Part shown: piece after piece, positions 51,397 through 60,438 of the stretch | Numbering within the stretch: position 1 is the stretch's first letter | How the letters are laid out: the number at the start of each line of letters is the position of its first letter | Made by a program: the position numbers and the translations under genes | Assembly: GCF_040273735.1 (NCBI RefSeq) | Contig: NZ_JBELZM010000002.1 | Location: forward strand, 124,001-188,000 | DNA: 64,000 bases | Source of the DNA: Solibacillus sp040273735 | GTDB taxonomy: Bacteria > Bacillota > Bacilli > Bacillales_A > Planococcaceae | Direction of reading: 5' to 3' | The notes under the pieces: generated by a model | The model's database searches: none | What the model saw: the letters and a program-made list of their open reading frames with translations, nothing else | Told to the model about the DNA's origin: nothing

Positions 51397-52431
51397 ATGA
51401 AAAAAATTGATTGGAATCGAACAGATTTAATTGATGAAACAGCAGAAGTTGTCCAACATCAGACAAAACAGCAAAAGGAAACATTGGAACATGAACGCGG
51501 CATTCACATGGAAGAATCTCATCAAAACCGTGTAAAAATCACAAAAGTTGAAGTGAATGCTACAGGGGAAGAAAGAATAAGTAAAAAGCAGGGGACGTAT
51601 ATAACGTTGTCGATCCCTACATTAACTTCAGAAGACCGCCATGGCTTTGAGCAAATGCAGGAATCTTTAATCCATTACCTGCACGATTTGCATAAAGACG
51701 TAAAAATTACGGCGGATTCAAAAATTTTAGTGATAGGCTTAGGGAACAAGACGATTACCCCAGACGCAATTGGTCCTTATACAATTGATGCGATGCATAA
51801 AAAACAGTCGGAACTGGATTCACCAAAGTTTATTTTGTATGCGCCAGGTGTTACTGGACAAACAGGATTTGAGACAAGTGATTATATCCATGCATTGGCA
51901 GAAAAAATTAAGCCTGCACTCGTAATTATTATCGATGCGCTTGCAACAAGCGGAAGTGCACGTTTATGCCGGACAATTCAACTGACAGATACCGGAATCC
52001 ATCCAGGAGGAGGTGTCGGCAACCATCGCAAGGAAGTTTCCAAGGAAGTGCTCGGCGTCCCGGTAACAGCAATCGGAGTTCCGACAGTAGTGGAAGCACC
52101 AATTTTAATCGCTGATGCAATCGATGTAGCATTCAGATCAATTGCGGCTAAAATACAGGAACGAGACAAACCGTCCGGTAAGCTCTCAGTAACAAGCTGG
52201 ACACCTGTAAACGAGGAAGTCGATTTAACGAAAGTTGAGCCGATTTTCGGCCAGTGGGCAACATGGCCGACTGAAGATCGCAGACAATTATTTGAAGAAG
52301 TATTCAGTACCCATCCGGAGCGGTTGATGGTTACACCGAAAGAAGTCGACTTCTGGCTGAGTCAATATGCGTTTTTACTAGGTGAAAGCTTGTTTACATG
52401 GCTTGATGAAAAACAAAAAGCCGGTAATTAA
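51397..52431 (+). CDS. gpr: germination protease GPR
   Basis: GPR degrades small acid-soluble spore proteins at germination, supplying amino acids and freeing the DNA. The 344-residue zymogen has an N-terminal propeptide region (RTDLIDETAE), then the catalytic region GLGNKTITPDAIGP with Asp123 and the ATSGSARLCRTIQLTDTGIHPGGGVGNHR block, here given in parts. Length is close to the B. subtilis enzyme (about 368), slightly shorter. ATG 51397 follows tggaggtg. It is divergent from rpsT and lies before spoIIP. Confidence 0.95.
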   Translation: MKKIDWNRTDLIDETAEVVQHQTKQQKETLEHERGIHMEESHQNRVKITKVEVNATGEERISKKQGTYITLSIPTLTSEDRHGFEQMQESLIHYLHDLHKDVKITADSKILVIGLGNKTITPDAIGPYTIDAMHKKQSELDSPKFILYAPGVTGQTGFETSDYIHALAEKIKPALVIIIDALATSGSARLCRTIQLTDTGIHPGGGVGNHRKEVSKEVLGVPVTAIGVPTVVEAPILIADAIDVAFRSIAAKIQERDKPSGKLSVTSWTPVNEEVDLTKVEPIFGQWATWPTEDRRQLFEEVFSTHPERLMVTPKEVDFWLSQYAFLLGESLFTWLDEKQKAGN

Positions 52432-52445
52432 CCGGCAATTTATTT
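52420..52445 (+). terminator. hairpin over the gpr stop codon
   Basis: GCCGGT (52420-52425) and ACCGGC (52431-52436) form a short GC-rich stem that includes the stop codon, followed by an A/T-rich tail. A weak terminator or a stop-proximal stem. Confidence 0.5.
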
Positions 52446-52521
52446 TCTGAACAATAAAAACTAGTTATCCGTTCTAAGTTTTACTCTTTTCCCATATTGT
52501 ATTGGAGAAAGGGTGATGTGT

Positions 52522-53337
52522 TTGCGGAAACTAAAACGCTTCTCATTATTGTTCTTATTTTTATTTTCACTGCCTATCATTATTGGGCAATTCCCTTTTC
52601 CAAATAATGAAATGACTACACAAAAAAGTAAAAGTGAACGTCCCCACGTTGTTTATGCGGCGGCAGAGCCAATTGTAACGGTACCTGAAGAACCGAAAAT
52701 TGATCCATTCAATGTACTGTTGATGTTCACACATTCACACGAGTCCTATAAACCAATCGTCAAAAAAACAAAAGGGATGCAGGCAGTTTATGATGAAGAA
52801 ATGAATATCTTTTCACTTCAGGAAATGATGCAGCATTATCTTGAATTAAATGGTTTAACACCACATATTGTAGACTTTGATGTTATGACCGAAATGAAAC
52901 AGCTTGATGCAACATTTCACCAAGCATACAAAGTGGCTCGACCTGTATTGGCACAGTATTTGGAAGAAAATGAATATGAACTTGTAATTGATTTTCATCG
53001 GGATTCGGCCCCTAAAAAAGTGACGACACTTACGGCAAATAATGAACAATATGCAAAAATTGCATTTGTTGTCGGCGCGGAACATCCTGCATATGAAGCG
53101 AATTTAGCTTATGCAACGATGTTGAGTGAGCAAGTGAACAGCATTGTGCCTGGTATTTCACGAGGAATTATTAAAAAGTCTGGTACTGGTGTAGACGGTG
53201 TTTATAATCAAGATCTTGCAACAAATGTATTGCTGATTGAATTTGGCGGTATCGACAATTCTGAAGAAGAACTTCAGCGAACAATGGCGATTTTAGCCCA
53301 GGCAATCCGGGTAGCTTTCGTTGAATCAGCTGCATAG
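52522..53337 (+). CDS. spoIIP: stage II sporulation protein P, short form
   Basis: SpoIIP is an amidase/endopeptidase that, with SpoIID, thins septal peptidoglycan and drives engulfment. The 271-residue product has an N-terminal membrane anchor (about residues 4-20), then the amidase_3-type core: LLMFTHSHESY, VIDFHRDS and LIEFGGIDNSEEEL, which carry the zinc and catalytic residues. B. subtilis SpoIIP has about 400 residues, so the region between anchor and catalytic domain is much shorter here. TTG 52522 lies 8 bases from aaagggtg; ATG 52516 is an alternative. The place after gpr is the usual one. Confidence 0.88.
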   Translation: MRKLKRFSLLFLFLFSLPIIIGQFPFPNNEMTTQKSKSERPHVVYAAAEPIVTVPEEPKIDPFNVLLMFTHSHESYKPIVKKTKGMQAVYDEEMNIFSLQEMMQHYLELNGLTPHIVDFDVMTEMKQLDATFHQAYKVARPVLAQYLEENEYELVIDFHRDSAPKKVTTLTANNEQYAKIAFVVGAEHPAYEANLAYATMLSEQVNSIVPGISRGIIKKSGTGVDGVYNQDLATNVLLIEFGGIDNSEEELQRTMAILAQAIRVAFVESAA

Positions 53338-53418
53338 GTATTAATTGGTTTACAAATAGTAGGCGGGTAGTGTAAGACACGTTGAGCAATTTCAGCACGG
53401 CTATTCGCTCCAATATGA

Positions 53419-53460
53419 AAAACCGCATTTCGCAAAAGTTAGGTGCGAAATGCGGTTTTC
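53419..53460 (+). terminator. terminator after spoIIP
   Basis: A perfect 16-bp stem (53419-53434 with 53444-53459) around a 9-base loop, ending in TTTTC. Confidence 0.9.
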
Positions 53461-53482
53461 CTATTGTAGATGAGGTTCGCTG

Positions 53483-53512
53483 TTGTCGTTTCACTACAAT
53501 TCATAGTATAAT
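53483..53512 (+). promoter_or_regulatory. sigma-A promoter for lepA
   Basis: TTGTCG (53483-53488) and consensus TATAAT (53507-53512) with an 18-base spacer, giving a leader of about 150 bases before lepA. Confidence 0.6.
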
Positions 53513-53518
53513 TTAAAA

Positions 53519-53670
53519 TAAGCTATGCCTCTATTGTTCCATTACTTAAAATTGGTGGAGATAGAGGCTGTATTTTAGTAGAAAAGTAAATGGATGAATA
53601 ATCTACATATGTAGTGACACCAACCCTAAAAGGGCTCAGGTGTTTTTTCTAATTAGGAGAGGAATTATAC
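53519..53670 (+). promoter_or_regulatory. lepA leader RNA with internal terminator
   Basis: The leader holds an 8-bp outer stem GCCTCTAT/ATAGAGGC (53527-53534 with 53561-53568) and a small palindrome CTACATATGTAG (53603-53614). Next come ACACC/GGTGT (53617-53621 with 53639-53643) around CCCT/AGGG, running into six T residues. The last looks like an intrinsic terminator before the lepA ribosome site, as in attenuation systems. No known riboswitch class was recognised. Together with the spoIIP terminator this fills the 333-base gap. Confidence 0.55.
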
Positions 53671-55500
53671 ATGAACCGAGAACAACGTTTAAAACGACAA
53701 GAAAATATCCGAAATTTCTCGATTATTGCACATATCGACCACGGGAAATCAACACTTGCAGACCGTTTACTGGAATCGACGCAAACCGTTACACAACGCG
53801 AGATGAAGTCTCAGCTGCTGGATTCGATGGATCTGGAGCGTGAGCGCGGAATTACAATTAAATTAAATGCCGTACAATTGAAATATAATGCTAAAAATGG
53901 CGAGATCTATACTTTCCATCTGATCGATACACCGGGTCACGTCGATTTCACATATGAAGTATCACGTTCATTAGCGGCATGTGAAGGTGCCATTTTAGTA
54001 GTCGATGCTGCACAGGGAATTGAAGCGCAAACGCTGGCTAACGTATATTTGGCATTGGACAATGATCTGGAAATCCTACCGGTTATCAACAAAATCGACT
54101 TGCCTGCTGCAGACCCTGAGCGTGTTCGCGCTGAAGTGGAAGATGTAATTGGGCTGGACGCTTCTGAAGCAGTACTTGCATCTGCAAAAGCAGGAATTGG
54201 AATCCAGGATATTTTGGAACAGATCGTTGAAAAAGTACCTGCCCCACAAGGCGATCCGGATGCCCCGCTACAAGCATTAATTTTTGACTCTGTTTATGAT
54301 GCTTATAAAGGTGTTATCATTTCAATTCGTATCGTAAATGGTACTGTTAAAGCCGGAGATAAAATCAAAATGATGGCAACGGGTGCAGAGTTTGAAGTAA
54401 TCGAAGTAGGTGTTCATACACCGAAATCGATACCACAAGCTGAATTGACAGTAGGTGATGTTGGGTATTTAACAGCATCCATTAAAAATGTTCAGGACAC
54501 ACGTGTAGGTGATACTGTAACATATGCGGGCAGCCGTGCTGCTACAGAGCCGCTTCCGGGTTACCGTAAACTGAATCCGATGGTATATTGCGGTCTTTAT
54601 CCAATTGACACAGCAAAATACAACGATTTACGTGAAGCACTTGAGAAACTGGAATTAAACGACTCTGCACTACAATATGAGGCAGAAACTTCACAGGCAT
54701 TAGGCTTCGGCTTCCGATGCGGATTCTTAGGACTATTGCACATGGAAATTATTCAGGAACGTATTGAGCGTGAATTCAACATTGATTTAATCACAACTGC
54801 GCCTTCAGTAATTTATGAAGTGACAAAAACGGATGGTTCGGTATTAAAAGTCGATAACCCGTCCATGATGCCGGATCCTCAAAAAATCGACCGCATTGAA
54901 GAGCCGTACGTAAAAGCGACAATCATGGTACCGAACGATTATGTAGGTGCTGTTATGGAGCTTTGCCAGAAAAAACGCGGCAACTTCTCAGGGATGGATT
55001 ACATCGATGACACACGTGTGAAAATCGTTTATGAAATGCCTTTAGCGGAAATTGTATACGACTTCTTTGATTTCCTGAAATCGAATACGAAAGGCTATGC
55101 TTCATTCGATTATGAATTAATCGGATACCAGCCTTCTAAGTTAAGCAAAATGGATATTCTATTGAACGGTGAACAAGTTGATGCGTTAAGCTTCATCGTA
55201 CACAAAGACTTTGCATATGAACGCGGAAAAGTAATTGTAGAAAAATTAAAAGAGCTGATTCCACGTCAACAATTCGAAGTACCGGTGCAAGCTGCAATCG
55301 GTCAAAAAATTATTGCCCGCTCGACAATTAAATCAATGGGTAAAAACGTACTTGCAAAATGTTACGGCGGTGACATTTCACGTAAACGTAAATTACTTGA
55401 AAAGCAAAAAGCCGGTAAAAAACGTATGAAGCAAGTAGGTTCGGTAGAGGTTCCTCAAGAAGCATTTATGGCTGTACTGAAAATGGATGATAGTAAATAG
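53671..55500 (+). CDS. lepA: elongation factor 4 (LepA)
   Basis: LepA is a translational GTPase that acts on stalled or initiating ribosomes under stress. The 609-residue protein has AHIDHGKST (G1), a RGITI switch, DTPGHVDF (G3), NKIDLP (G4) and SAKAGIG (G5), then EF-G-like domains and the unique C-terminal domain ending with KKRMKQVGSVEVPQEAFMAVL. Length is normal. ATG 53671 follows taggagagg. hemN, which follows lepA in B. subtilis, is not found downstream here. Confidence 0.98.
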   Translation: MNREQRLKRQENIRNFSIIAHIDHGKSTLADRLLESTQTVTQREMKSQLLDSMDLERERGITIKLNAVQLKYNAKNGEIYTFHLIDTPGHVDFTYEVSRSLAACEGAILVVDAAQGIEAQTLANVYLALDNDLEILPVINKIDLPAADPERVRAEVEDVIGLDASEAVLASAKAGIGIQDILEQIVEKVPAPQGDPDAPLQALIFDSVYDAYKGVIISIRIVNGTVKAGDKIKMMATGAEFEVIEVGVHTPKSIPQAELTVGDVGYLTASIKNVQDTRVGDTVTYAGSRAATEPLPGYRKLNPMVYCGLYPIDTAKYNDLREALEKLELNDSALQYEAETSQALGFGFRCGFLGLLHMEIIQERIEREFNIDLITTAPSVIYEVTKTDGSVLKVDNPSMMPDPQKIDRIEEPYVKATIMVPNDYVGAVMELCQKKRGNFSGMDYIDDTRVKIVYEMPLAEIVYDFFDFLKSNTKGYASFDYELIGYQPSKLSKMDILLNGEQVDALSFIVHKDFAYERGKVIVEKLKELIPRQQFEVPVQAAIGQKIIARSTIKSMGKNVLAKCYGGDISRKRKLLEKQKAGKKRMKQVGSVEVPQEAFMAVLKMDDSK

Positions 55501-55506
55501 TTTTTT

Positions 55507-55546
55507 AAAAGGCAGATAGAGCGATCTTTCTGCCTTTTGTTTTTAG
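55507..55546 (+). terminator. terminator after lepA
   Basis: A stem AAAAGGCAG/CTGCCTTTT (55507-55515 with 55530-55538), extended inside by AGA/TCT, is followed by GTTTTT. Confidence 0.85.
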
Positions 55547-55591
55547 ATGTGAAAGTTTACTGAAATGTTTTTTGAAAATGAGGTGGGAAAT

Positions 55592-55936
55592 ATGACCGAT
55601 ATTTTAAATTTTTTGCATTATAAAAATGAAAAACTGGAAAGTGAATTGAATAAATTGTTTGAACGTGCCAATTCGCCGGTAAGCCGGGTAGATGCTCTGC
55701 TGGAAAACAAAGCACTGCAACTGGAGGATCACAAGCTGTTTTTGGCATTTTTAGCATATTTAGCACAGCGAAACATTGAAGCAAAACGTTTGTTTCAAGA
55801 TGTTCTGCGCCTGCCAAAGCATCAATTCGAAGCAAAATATGAAATGAATTGGGCACAGGTAATCAAATTGAGTGTCACATTTTTTACAATTTTACGCGAT
55901 AACGACCTGAATAGTTACAAACAGTTTATCGACTAG
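55592..55936 (+). CDS. uncharacterised small helical protein
   Basis: A 114-residue protein with no domain that I recognise. It is predicted to be mostly helical, with charged N-terminal helices (HYKNEKLESELNKLFERA), a middle hydrophobic helix (DHKLFLAFLAYLAQRN) and a C-terminal helix (AQVIKLSVTFFTILRDND). No signal peptide, clear membrane anchor or catalytic motif is seen. ATG 55592 follows gaggtggg by about 5 bases. It sits exactly at the joint between the lepA block and the miaB-mutS block. Reading frame, ribosome site and spacing all support a real gene. Confidence 0.7.
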   Translation: MTDILNFLHYKNEKLESELNKLFERANSPVSRVDALLENKALQLEDHKLFLAFLAYLAQRNIEAKRLFQDVLRLPKHQFEAKYEMNWAQVIKLSVTFFTILRDNDLNSYKQFID

Positions 55937-56012
55937 CTTGTAACAACCGGCAACAGTTCGCTATAATGATGAAATGAGTAAAGGTAATAAATGATAGGGG
56001 GGCAAGTAGTCG

Positions 56013-57548
56013 ATGAATGAAGAACAACGACTAGCTAGTCAGCAGATTAAACAACCTAAGGAAGAAAAAGACTATAGTAAATATTTCGAGAAAGTATTTA
56101 CGGCTCCTTCACTAAAAGACGCGAAAAAACGCGGTAAAGAAGAAGTAAAGTATCATAAGGATTTTGATATCGAAGAAAAATATTTAGGAATGGGGCAGGA
56201 TCGTAAGTTTTATATTCGAACATACGGCTGTCAAATGAATGAGCATGATACTGAAGTAATGGCTGGTATTTTCATGCAGCTTGGCTATACACCTACTGAA
56301 ATGATTGAAGAAGCGGATGTTGTTTTACTAAACACGTGCGCAATCCGTGAAAATGCGGAAAATAAAGTATTCGGTGAGCTAGGCTTCCTGTTAAAATATA
56401 AACGTAAAAATCCGGAAATGCTGATCGGTGTTTGCGGATGTATGTCGCAAGAAGAATCTGTCGTAAACAAAATATTAAAACAGTATCAGCATGTTGATAT
56501 GGTGTTCGGGACACATAATATCCACCGATTACCGAATATTTTACACGATGCCTATATGTCTAAGGAAATGGTTGTCGAAGTATGGTCAAAAGAAGGCGAT
56601 GTCATCGAAAACCTTCCGAAAAAACGTCTTGGTTCGATTAAAGCCTGGGTGAATATTATGTACGGCTGCGACAAGTTCTGTACATATTGCATCGTTCCGT
56701 ACACACGAGGCAAGGAACGTTCACGCCGCCCTGAAGAAATTATTCAGGAAGTGCGTGAATTGGCCGCACAAGGCTATAAAGAAATTATGCTTTTAGGCCA
56801 AAATGTCAATGCATACGGGAAAGACTTTGATGATATCGAATACCGACTCGGTGATTTAATGGACGAACTCCGTAAAATCGATATTCCGCGAATCCGCTTT
56901 ACGACAAGTCATCCGCGCGACTTTGATGACCATTTAATCGAAGTACTGGCAAAAGGCGGCAATCTCGTTGACCATATCCATTTACCGGTACAGTCGGGTT
57001 CAAACGAAATTCTGAAAATTATGGCGCGTAAATATACACGTGAGCATTTCCTGCAATTAGTCGATAAGATTAAAGCAGCAATCCCGGGAGTAACATTGAC
57101 AACTGATATTATTGTAGGCTATCCGAATGAAACAGAAGAGCAATTCCAGGAAACGCTTGATTTGTATCGTCAAGTCGGCTTTGATATGGCGTTCACGTAT
57201 ATTTATTCGCCTCGTGAAGGAACACCTGCTGCAAAAATGGTCGATAATGTAACAGAGGAAGAAAAGAAAGACCGTCTGCACCGTTTAAATGCGGTTGTCT
57301 CTGAGTATTCTGCAAAAGCGCTCAAAGACTTGGAAGGTCAAACAGTAGAAGTTTTAGTTGAAGGCAGCAGTAAAAGACGCGATGATGTGTTAGCTGGCTA
57401 TACGCGCAAAAACCGTCTTGTTAACTTTAAGGCAGATCCAAAATATATTGGAAAGCTTGTAAATGTAAGAATTCTAGAAGCAAAATCTTACTCTTTAATG
57501 GGTGAGTTTGTAGAAGAAGTGACAAAAGAGGGGGAGTTCGTAAGATGA
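56013..57548 (+). CDS. miaB: tRNA-2-methylthio-N6-isopentenyladenosine synthase MiaB (YmcB/TmeB)
   Basis: MiaB is a radical SAM enzyme that methylthiolates i6A37 of tRNA. The 511-residue protein has an N-terminal extension of about 65 residues, the MTTase domain with cluster cysteines (Cys73 in YGCQMNEHD, Cys109 in LNTCAIRE, Cys143 in VCGCMSQEE), the radical SAM CxxxCxxC at Cys219, Cys223 and Cys226, and a C-terminal TRAM domain. All cluster ligands are present. ATG 56013 follows taggggggc. It overlaps ricA by four bases, as its B. subtilis counterpart does with ymcA. Confidence 0.97.
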   Translation: MNEEQRLASQQIKQPKEEKDYSKYFEKVFTAPSLKDAKKRGKEEVKYHKDFDIEEKYLGMGQDRKFYIRTYGCQMNEHDTEVMAGIFMQLGYTPTEMIEEADVVLLNTCAIRENAENKVFGELGFLLKYKRKNPEMLIGVCGCMSQEESVVNKILKQYQHVDMVFGTHNIHRLPNILHDAYMSKEMVVEVWSKEGDVIENLPKKRLGSIKAWVNIMYGCDKFCTYCIVPYTRGKERSRRPEEIIQEVRELAAQGYKEIMLLGQNVNAYGKDFDDIEYRLGDLMDELRKIDIPRIRFTTSHPRDFDDHLIEVLAKGGNLVDHIHLPVQSGSNEILKIMARKYTREHFLQLVDKIKAAIPGVTLTTDIIVGYPNETEEQFQETLDLYRQVGFDMAFTYIYSPREGTPAAKMVDNVTEEEKKDRLHRLNAVVSEYSAKALKDLEGQTVEVLVEGSSKRRDDVLAGYTRKNRLVNFKADPKYIGKLVNVRILEAKSYSLMGEFVEEVTKEGEFVR

Positions 57549-57982
57549 CAACAAAATTGTATACAAAAGATGAGATTGTAGAAAAAGCAAAAGAAATTGC
57601 CCATATGATTGCGAATACCGAAGAAGTAGAATTTTTCAAAAAAGCGGAAGAACAAATTAATGAAAACCAATTTGTACGCGAAAAGATTGCCTCACTGAAA
57701 GCACTGCAAAAGCAGGCGGTTAATTTCCAGCACTTAGGAAAAGAAAAAGCGCTTAAAATGATTGAAGGTAAAATTACAGGAATTGAAACAGAAATCGACG
57801 AATTACCAGTCGTTCAACAATTCAAACAATCACAGACAGAAGTAAATGAACTATTACAATTAGTATCGAATGCCATTGCGAATAATGTCACAGATGAAGT
57901 TATTGCTTCTACAGGCGGGGATATACTAAAAGGCGAAACAGGATCGAAAGTGCGTAATAGTACACCAGGCTCATGTTCATAG
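57545..57982 (+). CDS. ricA: RicA (YmcA), RicAFT complex component
   Basis: RicA works with RicF (YlbF) and RicT (YaaT) as a complex that affects RNase Y-dependent mRNA processing, and is needed for biofilm, competence and sporulation in B. subtilis. The 145-residue product is helical, of the YlbF/YmcA family, with the start TTKLYTKDEIVEKAKEIA and ends with a Cys in TPGSCS. Length is like B. subtilis YmcA (about 143). Its ATGA overlap with miaB shows coupled translation. A terminator follows. A comE/sporulation link fits the rest of the window. Confidence 0.93.
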   Translation: MTTKLYTKDEIVEKAKEIAHMIANTEEVEFFKKAEEQINENQFVREKIASLKALQKQAVNFQHLGKEKALKMIEGKITGIETEIDELPVVQQFKQSQTEVNELLQLVSNAIANNVTDEVIASTGGDILKGETGSKVRNSTPGSCS

Positions 57983-57992
57983 AAAATTAAGG

Positions 57993-58019
57993 AAGATATC
58001 CCTTGTGGATATCTTTTTT
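57993..58019 (+). terminator. terminator after ricA
   Basis: A 9-bp stem AAGATATCC/GGATATCTT (57993-58001 with 58007-58015) with a 5-base loop and a T run. Confidence 0.9.
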
Positions 58020-58089
58020 TGTATGGACTTTATATTCTAAAAGTCTAACAATATGTGTAAATAATGATGTCGATATTCCTACTATGTTT

Positions 58090-58098
58090 TGCTATAAT
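58090..58098 (+). promoter_or_regulatory. extended -10 promoter of the EAL-domain gene
   Basis: TGC followed directly by TATAAT (58093-58098), 37 bases before the start codon. The -35 region is poor, as expected for an extended -10 promoter. Confidence 0.6.
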
Positions 58099-58135
58099 TT
58101 AAGTTAGTTAGAACTATATAGGAAGGACTTTACCT

Positions 58136-60325
58136 ATGAACGAATTTGACAATCTAAATGTAAGTGATCAAGTAATGTATGTTTGGTTATGTCAGGTGGC
58201 TCGGCAGATCGATGCAGCGGTAGCAATTATTAACCCGAATAAAGGATATACAATTGAATTTGTGAACCAGATTTTTATGCAAACAACAGGATATGATGAA
58301 GGTGATGTAATCGGTTCCACACTGTCATTACTACAAGGGCCTCATACTGACATGCACAATGAGAATTCGATTCAGGAAAGTATTGAGAACGGACTTACTT
58401 TTAAAACATCGTCATTTCATTACCGAAAAGATGGTTATGCATTTTGGAACGAAGTGCGTCATTTACCAATGTTCAATCAGCAAGGAATACTTCAATATTG
58501 TGTCATCATAATGAAAGATGTAACTGACTCCATGAACATCGAGTCGTTAATTGAGCTGGAACGAGACGTCTACTTTAGTCTTGAAACAGGGCATCCGCTT
58601 GAAAATGTATTACGCAATATTTGCAAATCGGTTGAAATAACATTCGGGAAGAAATGCCACTGTTCAATCGTCCTTGTTGATGACAATGACCGGATGATTA
58701 ATATTTACGGTGAAATGTGGAAAGATCTGAAAAAGCTCGATGAAAAAGTTTTATTAATGGATATTGAAGATAAAAGAAAAATAAATAAACCGCTCATCAT
58801 CAAAGATTTAGAGCAGTCGGTCTATCATGAAGCCTATCGGCAGATTATTGAAAAATATCGCTTAGTTTCAATGTGGAGTCAGCCGATTTTAAATTCAGAA
58901 GAAAAAAAAATCGGCTTATTTACAATGTACTTTGAGCAACGGGCAGACCCAAAAATGATTGAAATCAAATTTATGAATCGAATTGCACCAATCGTTACAC
59001 TCGCATTAAAATATTATGATCAGAAAAGTGCAATTCGCCGTCTTGCTTTTCAGGATGTTGCATCCGGATTAAATAATTATGAGCGCTTTAAAATCATTTT
59101 AAATGATTTTGCTGCAGATGGGTCGAGAGGGCATTTATATATTATTGAACCTGGAGAATATCAAAATATTATTGATTTGTATGGCCGCCAAGGCGGGGAT
59201 GAAGTACTGCGTCAGCTTGCAAATCGAATTCAGAATATCTCTACATTCGGTGATTCGATCATTGCGAGATACACACATTCATCAATTATTGTAGCGACGC
59301 GGTTATCATTACGGAAAATGAATATTCCACCCAATGAAGCTGATCAGATTTTATCAGAGCCGTATTATATTGATGAAAAAGAAGTATACTTAACATTAAA
59401 AATAGGAACATCGTCTTTTAGTTCCCGTATTAATTACATAGAAGCAGTCCGCCAGGCGGATAATGCGTTATCGAGTGCGCTTAAAGTTACGGGCACTGTT
59501 ATTAAAAATTTTAATATGAGTTTAATTGAGTCAGTCGAACAAGAGATGAATGTACTGGCCCATTTTACGCGCGGTCTAAAAAACAGTGAATTTTTTCCGA
59601 TGCTCCAGCCGAAAGTGAACTTGGTGACAGGAGAAATCGAAAGTTTTGAAGCATTGGCACGCTGGAATTCGGCAGATTTAGGTTTTGTCTCACCAACGTT
59701 ATTTATTCCGGTTGCAGAAAATACCGGTAATATCTATAAAGTAGATCTCGAAATTTTCAAAAAGGTGCTCCAATGGCAAAAACAACGTAATGATGCAGGA
59801 TTGAAATTGTATCAAGTATCGATTAATATTTCACCGAGCCATTTTTATAATCCGGCATTTGTGGAAAGTTCCATAGCCCTTATAGAAAGCTATAAAATAG
59901 ATCCGAAATTTATAAAATTTGAAATAACCGAAAGTGTCGAACTTGAAAATGTCTTAAGGGCAAAAAAAATAATCGATGAGTTGCAGCAGCGTGGTATTGA
60001 AACATCGATTGATGATTTTGGTGTTGGTTATTCATCACTAAGTTATTTGCAGGAATTGCCGTTTAAAGAAATTAAAATCGATAAAAGTTTCGTCGATGAT
60101 ATAGCGAATCCACGGATGAATGCCGTCATTAAAACCATTATTCAGCTTTCGGATAACTTGAACATGGTGTCGGTAGCGGAAGGAATCGAAACGGAAGAAC
60201 AGCATCTTGAGCTGAAGCGATTAGGCTGTCAGATCGGCCAAGGCTATTATTATTATAAACCAATGCCAATTAAGCAAATTAATGAACTACTGGATAACGA
60301 AATAAAAATTTCTTTCAGGAAATGA
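58136..60325 (+). CDS. PAS-GAF-GGDEF(degenerate)-EAL protein, probable c-di-GMP phosphodiesterase
   Basis: A 729-residue cytoplasmic signalling protein without membrane spans. It has a PAS domain (about 20-135, with FVNQIFMQTTGYDEGDVIG), a GAF-like domain (about 150-300), a GGDEF domain (about 305-450) and an EAL domain (about 470-720). In the GGDEF domain the active loop reads ARYTHSSIIV instead of RxGGDEF, so cyclase activity is unlikely. The EAL domain keeps the metal and catalytic residues: EAL at 505-507, NISP, FEITES, Asp626-Asp627 in DDFGVGYSS, KIDKSF, EGIET and GQGYYY. It should hydrolyse c-di-GMP. ATG 58136 follows aggaagg. It is monocistronic between ricA and cotE. Confidence 0.88.
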   Translation: MNEFDNLNVSDQVMYVWLCQVARQIDAAVAIINPNKGYTIEFVNQIFMQTTGYDEGDVIGSTLSLLQGPHTDMHNENSIQESIENGLTFKTSSFHYRKDGYAFWNEVRHLPMFNQQGILQYCVIIMKDVTDSMNIESLIELERDVYFSLETGHPLENVLRNICKSVEITFGKKCHCSIVLVDDNDRMINIYGEMWKDLKKLDEKVLLMDIEDKRKINKPLIIKDLEQSVYHEAYRQIIEKYRLVSMWSQPILNSEEKKIGLFTMYFEQRADPKMIEIKFMNRIAPIVTLALKYYDQKSAIRRLAFQDVASGLNNYERFKIILNDFAADGSRGHLYIIEPGEYQNIIDLYGRQGGDEVLRQLANRIQNISTFGDSIIARYTHSSIIVATRLSLRKMNIPPNEADQILSEPYYIDEKEVYLTLKIGTSSFSSRINYIEAVRQADNALSSALKVTGTVIKNFNMSLIESVEQEMNVLAHFTRGLKNSEFFPMLQPKVNLVTGEIESFEALARWNSADLGFVSPTLFIPVAENTGNIYKVDLEIFKKVLQWQKQRNDAGLKLYQVSINISPSHFYNPAFVESSIALIESYKIDPKFIKFEITESVELENVLRAKKIIDELQQRGIETSIDDFGVGYSSLSYLQELPFKEIKIDKSFVDDIANPRMNAVIKTIIQLSDNLNMVSVAEGIETEEQHLELKRLGCQIGQGYYYYKPMPIKQINELLDNEIKISFRK

Positions 60326-60438
60326 AAATCTCATTGAAATAAAAATATAGGCTAAACAACAAAGCACTATGTAGGCCATATCCCGTATACTGATACAACA
60401 GCTGTGAGAAACAATTGAACAAAGCAATAGCAAAAGCG

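Noticed and set aside
59180..59230. GGDEV residues in the EAL protein taken as an active GGDEF motif
   Set aside because: They align with the helix motif GHxxGDxVL of GGDEF domains; the true active loop further on reads ARYTHSS and is degenerate.
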